Shown in pieces: positions 58,341-64,000 of a DNA stretch of 64,000 nt; the first letter of the stretch is position 1, and each line of letters begins with the position of its first letter. The translations under genes were made by a program, and so were the position numbers. The stretch is from an uncultured Gemmiger sp. Lineage in GTDB: Bacteria > Bacillota > Clostridia > Oscillospirales > Ruminococcaceae. Location: NCBI GenBank assembly GCA_944386225.1, contig CALXAH010000004.1, positions 1-64,000 on the forward strand. Reading direction: 5' to 3'. The notes under the pieces are model-generated. The model was not told the DNA's origin and made no database searches. It worked only from the letters and a program-made list of their open reading frames with translations.

Positions 58341-59666
58341 TTACAAGCCCGCGGCCTCCCCGGCAGAAGCGCGGTGCAGCAGCCAGAGCGCCGCCGCGCC
58401 GATCACCACCGCGGTGGCCGGGTAGGCGGCCCATACCCCCTGCAGGCCCAGACCGGTAAGCGGCAGCAGGAACAGAAAGACGGGCTGCACCACCAGCGGT
58501 TCCACGTAGGCCAGCAGGGACGCGGTCCGGGCCTGGCCCACCGCGCAGAAATAGCTGCAGGAGAACCGGGCCAGCCCCACCAGCGGGAAACTGACCACCA
58601 GATACCACAGCGCCCAGGCTGCGGCGGGGATGGTATCCTCCCCCGCGCCGAACAGCACCGGCAGCATCTCCCGCCCGGCAAAGCAGAGCAGGCTGCACAC
58701 CGCGCCCGCCGCCAGCACCGTGGCCAGCCCCTTGCGGCGCAGATGCACTAGGGCGGTGTGATCCTTGGCGCCGTTGGCGTAGCTGATCAGGGGCTGGGCG
58801 CCGTCGCCCACGCCGGTCATCAGCGGCAGGAAGCTGCCGGTCACATAGCTCAGGATGGCGTACACCGCCACCGCGCCGGTGCCGCCGTACCGCTGGGCCT
58901 GGATGTTGTTGAGCAGCAGCACGATGCTGGTGGACACCGACAGCCCGAAGGGCGAAGCCCCCAGCCGGATGATCTGCCGCAGCAGCAGGCCCCGGGGCCG
59001 CAGGTCGGCGGGACGGGGGGCGGCGGTGCGGCCGGTAAGCACCAGCGGCAGGGCCACCGCCACGCAGCCGCCCTGGGCGGCCATGGTGGCCACTGCGGCG
59101 CCCCACAGCCCCCACTGGAACCGTTCAATGAACAGCCAGTCCAGAAAGATGTTGGCCACAAGACCCAGAATCATCACCGCCATGGCGGTTACGGAGCGGC
59201 CGGTGCCCCGCAGCAGGGGTACCAGACCGTTGGCAAAGATCTGGGTAAAGGCCAGCGCGCTGACCACCCGCAGGTATTCGCAGGCCAGCGGCATCAGGCT
59301 TTCGTCCGCGCCCATCCAGGGCAGCAGGTAGGGATGAGCAAAGTAAAAGACCAGGCTGATCACCACCGAGGCGGCAGCCAGGGCGGTCAGGGTGTTGCCC
59401 ACCGCCCGGCGGGCGGCGGCCTCGTCCCCGGCGCCCAGGGCGGTGGCGGCACAGACCGAGCCGCCCACCCCCAGCGCCAGACCCACCGCCAGCAGCACCT
59501 GCATCAGCGGCCAGGCCACGTTGATGGCGGCCAGGCCCGCGTCGCCCATGTTGCGGCCGATGAAAAAGCCGTCCACTACCACAAAAAAGCCGCAGAGCAG
59601 CTGGCTGGCCATACTGGGCAGCACAAACCGGAAAAATTGCCGCTCCAGCGGCTGATCCTGTCGCAT
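58341..59666 (-). CDS. MATE family efflux transporter (second in window)
   Basis: A 441-residue, 12-TM exporter of the DinF/NorM superfamily. RFVLPSMASQLLCGFFVVVDGFFIGRNMGDAGLAAINVAWP and the GANGAKDHT-like YANGAKDHTALVHLRRKG loop between halves are typical. AAAGGAGG stands 6 bases before the ATG. The leader is composite repeat copy 3; a TATACT on the minus strand (59867-59862) within that repeat is a plausible promoter. Probably exports cationic toxins; substrate unknown. Confidence 0.9.
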   Translation of the reverse strand: MRQDQPLERQFFRFVLPSMASQLLCGFFVVVDGFFIGRNMGDAGLAAINVAWPLMQVLLAVGLALGVGGSVCAATALGAGDEAAARRAVGNTLTALAAASVVISLVFYFAHPYLLPWMGADESLMPLACEYLRVVSALAFTQIFANGLVPLLRGTGRSVTAMAVMILGLVANIFLDWLFIERFQWGLWGAAVATMAAQGGCVAVALPLVLTGRTAAPRPADLRPRGLLLRQIIRLGASPFGLSVSTSIVLLLNNIQAQRYGGTGAVAVYAILSYVTGSFLPLMTGVGDGAQPLISYANGAKDHTALVHLRRKGLATVLAAGAVCSLLCFAGREMLPVLFGAGEDTIPAAAWALWYLVVSFPLVGLARFSCSYFCAVGQARTASLLAYVEPLVVQPVFLFLLPLTGLGLQGVWAAYPATAVVIGAAALWLLHRASAGEAAGL

Positions 59667-59683
59667 GGTATACCTCCTTTAAA

Positions 59684-60028
59684 AGCCAATATGGGGGTCA
59701 CAGACCCCCATGCCCCCATTCTGCGGACGAAATATCGTCCGCGGGAATGAAATATAAACAAAAGCATCCTCCGGCGGGACATCAATACCGTCGGGGGATG
59801 CCTGTTCCGCCCACCGGGGGCGGGGCGCGGAGAAATCCGCGCGGATGTCGTCCACAGGTTTAGTATAGCATACCCGTTTTTTGCCGTAAACCCCCGCCCA
59901 TAAAAAAGCCCCGCGCCGAACCGTTCCGCGTGGGGCTTGCCATTGTGAAAAATTCCTATGGCCGAAGATATTCGGCCATGTGTTCCGGGGGGTATGGGGG
60001 GAATCGTTGATTCCCCCCATATTAGCCC
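59684..60028. repeat. Composite palindromic repeat, copy 3 (longest)
   Basis: Hairpins ATGGGGGTCACAGACCCCCA... (59691-59711) and GCGGACGAAATATCGTCCGC (59723-59742) at the left, GGCCGAAGATATTCGGCC (59960-59977) and a 27-base ATGGGGGG..CCCCCCAT hairpin (59994-60020) at the right. Between them are two more hairpins, one a leftward terminator with GCAAGCCCCACGCGG / CGCGGGGC arms and TTTTTT. The right end starts 2 bases beyond the purB stop and the left end is 18 bases before the MATE start. It fills the whole 363-base gap. Confidence 0.7.
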
Positions 60029-60029
60029 A

Positions 60030-61463
60030 TCAAACGCTGAGCTCCGCGTTCTGCCCCACGCAGTCGGGGTTGGCGGCCAGCACCGGGCGGATCACCTCAT
60101 CCAGGTAATGGCGCACCTGGGCGGGGGCCAGGCCGGTGAAATGCTCCGGCTGCAGCACCGCCTCGATGTCGGCGCGTTCCAGGCCGAAGGCCGGGTCGGC
60201 CACCACCCGGTCGATCAGGTCGTTGGGCAGGCCCTGCTCCTTGACGCAGGCCGCCGCCGCCACCGAATGCTGACGCAGCCGCTCGTGCAGCTCCTGCCGG
60301 TCGCCGCCCTTCTTTACCGCCTGCATCATGATGTTCTCGGTAGCCATGAAGGGCAGTTCCGCCATCACGCGGGACCGGATCACCTTCGGATACACCACCA
60401 GCCCGTTGCAGACGTTCAGCAGAATGTTCAGGATCGCGTCCGCCGCCAAAAAGCCTTCCGCCATGGCGATCCGCTTGTTGGCGGAATCGTCCAGCGTGCG
60501 CTCAAACCACTGGGTACCCGCGGTGAAAGCCGGATTCAGCACGTCCACCATCAGATACCGGGCCAGGGCGCAGATACGCTCGGCACGCATGGGATTGCGC
60601 TTGTAGGGCATGGCGGAAGACCCGATCTGATGCTTCTCAAACGGCTCCTCCATCTCCTTGAAGTTGGCCAGCAGACGCAGGTCGGTGGCAAACTTCATCG
60701 CGCTGGAGGCAAGGCCCGCCAGGGCGTTCAGCACCATGGTGTCCACCTTGCGGCTGTAGGTCTGGCCGGATACCGGCACCACCTTGTCAAAGCCCAGCGC
60801 GGCGGCGATGTCCGCTTCCACCGCCCGGATCTTGCCCTCGTCCCCCTCAAACAGCTCCACAAAGCTGGCCTGGGTGCCGGTGGTGCCCTTGGAACCCAGC
60901 AGCGCCAGGCTGGCGATCCGGTGGTCGATCTCCTCCAGATCCATGTACATCTCGTTCATCCACAGGGTAGCCCGCTTGCCCACGGTGGTCAGCTGGGCGG
61001 GCTGGCAGTGGGTGTAAGCCAGGCAGGGCATATCCTTGTACTTGTCGGCAAAATCCGCCAGCAGCGCCAGCACGCCGATCAGCTTCTTGCGCACCAGCTG
61101 CAGGCCTTCCCGCATCACCAGCACGTCGGTATTGTCGCCCACGTAGCAGCTGGTGGCGCCCAGATGAATGATGCCCTTGGCCTCCGGGCACTGCAGCCCG
61201 TAGGCGTAGACGTGGCTCATCACGTCGTGGCGGCATTCCTTCTCCCGGCGGATGGCGTCCTCGTAGTTGATGTCGTCGGCATGGGCCTCCAGCTCGGCGA
61301 TCTGCCCGTCGGTGATGGGCAGACCCTGCTTCTGTTCGGCCTTGGCCAGCGCGATCCACAGGCGCCGCCAGGTGCGGAACTTGTTGTCCTCCGAGAAGAT
61401 GTACTGCATCTCGTCCGAGGCGTAACGGGTGGAAAACGGCGAAATATAACGGTCATGGGACAT
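60030..61463 (-). CDS. purB: Adenylosuccinate lyase
   Basis: A 477-residue member of the fumarase/aspartase superfamily catalysing two fumarate-releasing steps of purine synthesis (SAICAR to AICAR and adenylosuccinate to AMP). It begins with the SPFSTRYASDEMQYIFSEDNKFRTWRRLW segment, then HLGATSCYVGDNTDV, LAYTHCQPAQLTTVGKR, GTTGTQASF, and the superfamily signature GSSAMPYKRNP. AAAGGGGAA precedes the ATG. It lies 26 bases after purL and is likely co-transcribed. Its stop abuts repeat copy 3. Confidence 0.96.
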   Translation of the reverse strand: MSHDRYISPFSTRYASDEMQYIFSEDNKFRTWRRLWIALAKAEQKQGLPITDGQIAELEAHADDINYEDAIRREKECRHDVMSHVYAYGLQCPEAKGIIHLGATSCYVGDNTDVLVMREGLQLVRKKLIGVLALLADFADKYKDMPCLAYTHCQPAQLTTVGKRATLWMNEMYMDLEEIDHRIASLALLGSKGTTGTQASFVELFEGDEGKIRAVEADIAAALGFDKVVPVSGQTYSRKVDTMVLNALAGLASSAMKFATDLRLLANFKEMEEPFEKHQIGSSAMPYKRNPMRAERICALARYLMVDVLNPAFTAGTQWFERTLDDSANKRIAMAEGFLAADAILNILLNVCNGLVVYPKVIRSRVMAELPFMATENIMMQAVKKGGDRQELHERLRQHSVAAAACVKEQGLPNDLIDRVVADPAFGLERADIEAVLQPEHFTGLAPAQVRHYLDEVIRPVLAANPDCVGQNAELSV

Positions 61464-61489
61464 AGGTCTTGTGTTCCCCTTTCTTGGTA

Positions 61490-64000
61490 TTACAGTGCAA
61501 AGTAGGCCACGCCGCCCTCAAACAGCGGCTGCCAGGTGTCGCCCGGCACATTCTTGTACAGGTTGACGCCCCGGCGCTCGGTGTGGCCCATCTTGCCCAG
61601 TACCCGGCCGTCCGGACTGGTGATGCCCTCGATGGCCCAGGCGCTGCCGTTGGGATTGTACCGCAGATCCATGCTGGGCACACCCTCCGGCGTGGTGTAC
61701 TGGGTGGCGATCTGACCGGCGGCTTTCAGCTGTTCCAGCAGTTCGGGGCTGGCCACAAACCGGCCCTCGCCGTGGCTGATGGCGATGGTGTGCAGCGCGC
61801 CCGGCTCGCACTTGGACAGCCAGGGCGACAGGGTGGAGGCCACGCGGGTGGTCACCAGCATGCTCTGGTGCCGGTGCAGGGTGTTGAAGGTCAGGGTGGG
61901 GCAGTCCGCGTCGATGGGCCGGATCTCACCGTAGGGCACAAGCCCCAGCTTGACCAGCGCCTGGAAACCGTTGCAGATGCCCAGCATCAGGCCGTCCCGC
62001 TCTTTCAGCAGCCGGTGCACCGCTTCGGTGACCGCCGGCGCCCGGAAGAAGGCGGTGATGAACTTGGCGCTGCCGTCCGGCTCGTCGCCGCCGGAGAAGC
62101 CGCCCGGCAGCATCACGATCTGGCTGCCGTCGATGGCCTTGACCAGCGCCTCGCAGCTTTCGGCCACGGCGGCGGGGGTCAGGTTGTTGATCACCAGCAC
62201 CTGCGGATCGGCCCCCGCCTGACGGAACGCCCGGGCGGTGTCGTACTCGCAGTTGGTGCCCGGGAATACCGGGATGATCACCTTGGGCCGGGCCACGCCT
62301 GCTTTCGGCGCGCGGCGGCTTTCCGGCTTGTAGTCGATGACCGGGGCCTCGCCGGGGTTCGTGCCGCGATAGGGCATCACCGGCTCCAGCTTGCCTTCCC
62401 AGACCTCCTGCACGGCGGCCAGATCCACCAGCTCGTTCTGGGTGCGGAAGGTGTAATCCCCGGTGGTCACGCCCAGCACCGCGCCCAGCGGCTGCTCGTC
62501 CTCCATCTCCAGCACAAAGCTGCCGTAGGCCGGGCGGAACAGGCTGTCCACCTCCACGCCGCTGGACAGGGCAAAGCCGATGCGGTTGCCCAGACCCATC
62601 TTGAACAGGCACTCGGCCACGCAGCCGTAGCCCGGGGTGGCGCAGGCCAGCACCTTGCCGGAGGCGATCAGCCCCTGCACGATGGCGTACAGGGCTTTCA
62701 GGCTGTCCGCGTCGGGCACAAGGCCGTTGTATTTGGGCTGCAGCAGCATCACCTTGCTGCCGGGCAGCTTGAATTCGGGGCTGATGATGCGGCGGGTGTC
62801 CCCGATGGCGGCGGCAAAGCTTACCAGCGTGGGGGGCACGTCCAGCTTTTCAAAGCTGCCGGACATGCTGTCCTTGCCGCCGATGGCCGCGAGACCCAGG
62901 TCCATCTGGGCGCCCAGCGCGCCCAGCAGGGCGGCCAGCGGCTTGCCCCAGCGGGTGGGCTCCGCGCCCAGACGCTCGAAGTATTCCTGGAAGGTCAGGT
63001 AGGCGGCCTGATGGTCAAAACCGGTGGCCACCAGACGGCTCACGCTCTCCACCACCGACAGATAGGCGCCCCGGTAGGGATCCTGCTCCATCAGGTAGGG
63101 GTTGAAGCCCCAGGCCATGCCGCTGCAGGTGGTGGTCTCCCCGTCCACCGGCAGCTTGGCCACCATGGCCTGCGCCGGGGTCAGCTGGGTGCGCCCGCCA
63201 AAGGGCATCAGCACGGTGGCCGCGCCGATGGTGGAGTCAAACCGCTCGGAAAGACCTTTCTTGCTGCAGACGTTCAGATCGCCGGCCAGCGCCTTGAACC
63301 GCTCGCTCAAGGTGTTGCCCTGCCAGACGCGGGCGTACTGGCCCGCCGCCGTCACATGGGCCGCGGCGTGCTTCTCCGCGCCGTTGGAGTTCAGGAACTC
63401 CCGGCTGATGTCCACGATGGTGGCGCCGTTCCAGGTCATGGTCAGGCGGGGGGCTTCGGTGACGGTGGCCACCACGGTGGCTTCCAGGTTCTCACTGTTG
63501 GCCAGCCGGATGAACTCCTCCACATCGCCCGGGGCCAGCACCACGGCCATGCGTTCCTGGCTTTCGGAGATGGCCAGCTCGGTGCCGTCCAGACCGTCGT
63601 ACTTGCGGGGCACCGCGTTCAGGTCGATGGAAAGGCCGTCGGCCAGCTCGCCGATGGCCACGCTCACGCCGCCCGCGCCGAAATCGTTGCAGCGCTTGAT
63701 CAGGCGGGTGGCCCGGGGATCCCGGAACAGCCGCTGCAGCTTGCGCTCCACCGGGGCGTTGCCCTTCTGCACCTCGGCGCCGCAGGTCTCCAGGCTTTCC
63801 AGCTTGTGTGCCTTGCTGGAACCGGTGGCACCGCCGCAGCCGTCACGGCCGGTGCGGCCGCCCAGAAGCACCACGATGTCGCCAGGGGCGGGCACCTCGC
63901 GGCGCACGTTGGCCGCCGGGGCCGCGCCCACCACCGCGCCGATCTCCAGGCGCTTGGCCACATAGCCCGGGTGGTACAGCTCGTCCACCTGGCCGGTGGC
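61490..64000 (-). CDS. purL: Phosphoribosylformylglycinamidine synthase, 3' part (runs off window)
   Basis: 837 codons of the large single-chain FGAM synthase (usual length about 1,250), lacking the N-terminal third beyond base 64000. Present are PurM-like ATP-binding domains (LLGGRTGRDGCGGATGSSKAH, RCNDFGAGGVSVAIGELADGL, LAAIGGKDSMSGSFE) and the C-terminal class I glutamine amidotransferase (KVIIPVFPGTNCEYDTARAFRQAG, MLPGGFSGGDEP, nucleophile Cys in LGICNGFQALVKLGL, and MGHTERRGVNLYKN near the end). It forms FGAM from FGAR, glutamine and ATP. Upstream partner of purB. Confidence 0.96.
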   Translation of the reverse strand, partial: ATGQVDELYHPGYVAKRLEIGAVVGAAPAANVRREVPAPGDIVVLLGGRTGRDGCGGATGSSKAHKLESLETCGAEVQKGNAPVERKLQRLFRDPRATRLIKRCNDFGAGGVSVAIGELADGLSIDLNAVPRKYDGLDGTELAISESQERMAVVLAPGDVEEFIRLANSENLEATVVATVTEAPRLTMTWNGATIVDISREFLNSNGAEKHAAAHVTAAGQYARVWQGNTLSERFKALAGDLNVCSKKGLSERFDSTIGAATVLMPFGGRTQLTPAQAMVAKLPVDGETTTCSGMAWGFNPYLMEQDPYRGAYLSVVESVSRLVATGFDHQAAYLTFQEYFERLGAEPTRWGKPLAALLGALGAQMDLGLAAIGGKDSMSGSFEKLDVPPTLVSFAAAIGDTRRIISPEFKLPGSKVMLLQPKYNGLVPDADSLKALYAIVQGLIASGKVLACATPGYGCVAECLFKMGLGNRIGFALSSGVEVDSLFRPAYGSFVLEMEDEQPLGAVLGVTTGDYTFRTQNELVDLAAVQEVWEGKLEPVMPYRGTNPGEAPVIDYKPESRRAPKAGVARPKVIIPVFPGTNCEYDTARAFRQAGADPQVLVINNLTPAAVAESCEALVKAIDGSQIVMLPGGFSGGDEPDGSAKFITAFFRAPAVTEAVHRLLKERDGLMLGICNGFQALVKLGLVPYGEIRPIDADCPTLTFNTLHRHQSMLVTTRVASTLSPWLSKCEPGALHTIAISHGEGRFVASPELLEQLKAAGQIATQYTTPEGVPSMDLRYNPNGSAWAIEGITSPDGRVLGKMGHTERRGVNLYKNVPGDTWQPLFEGGVAYFAL

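Overview
The window looks like chromosome of a GC-rich anaerobic gut Firmicute of the Oscillospiraceae/Ruminococcaceae type (Faecalibacterium/Gemmiger/Subdoligranulum-like). This is inferred from the strongly G/C-biased third codon positions, AGGAGG-type ribosome sites, split transketolase, GPH-type sugar symporter, ROK/LacI/AraC sugar regulation, extracytoplasmic flavin reductase and flavodiiron protein. No sequence search was run. The first ~360 bases are much more AT-rich and carry the 5' end of a DUF5348-type gene typical of integrated elements, so the left edge may be the end of a mobile element.

Layout. 0.5-10.4 kb: a two-component system, ribulose-phosphate epimerase, a four-gene operon whose first three genes are RnfD/RnfE/RnfA-like membrane proteins lacking the known cofactor residues, a DUF1015 protein and a DEAD-box helicase. 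10.5-15.4 kb: two tRNA-Ser genes, a MATE exporter behind a possible attenuator, a glycosyltransferase with a small membrane protein, and a divergent Cys-rich vWA protein. 15.5-24.6 kb: a sugar locus with ROK regulator, glucose-6-phosphate isomerase, cytoplasmic sulfatase, LacI regulator, a broken GH3 glycosidase and a GPH symporter, linked by two shared operator-like motifs. 24.7-26.5 kb: a secreted flavin reductase lipoprotein.

26.6-39.2 kb is an arabinose locus. A YesN/YesM-like sensor pair, a sugar-binding lipoprotein, an AraR-like regulator and a YtfR/YtfT/YjfF-like ABC importer are all damaged. They are followed by intact PocR/AraC regulator, ribulokinase-like kinase, araA, araD, transaldolase and both transketolase halves, which would carry L-arabinose into the pentose phosphate pathway. 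39.5-41.6 kb: a TetR regulator and a lactaldehyde-reductase-like dehydrogenase with a MITE-like insertion in its leader. 41.6-47.6 kb: two alpha/beta-hydrolase plus membrane-domain proteins with MarR and AraC regulators. 47.7-52.5 kb: a FucI-like isomerase, DUF4867 protein and FGGY kinase operon opposite an AraC regulator. 52.5-64 kb: a large TPR protein, three tRNA genes (Gln, His, Arg), pyrophosphatase, flavodiiron protein, a PH-like membrane protein, a second MATE exporter, purB and the 3' part of purL.

Three things stand out. First, the RnfDEA-like operon has lost every Fe-S cysteine and the flavinylation threonine expected by family comparison. Second, a composite palindromic repeat occurs three times in downstream intergenic spaces with compensatory changes in its stems. 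Third, at least eight genes between 21.2 and 31.9 kb carry frameshifts, stops, internal gaps or fusions, which means either real decay of the locus or a collapsed assembly.
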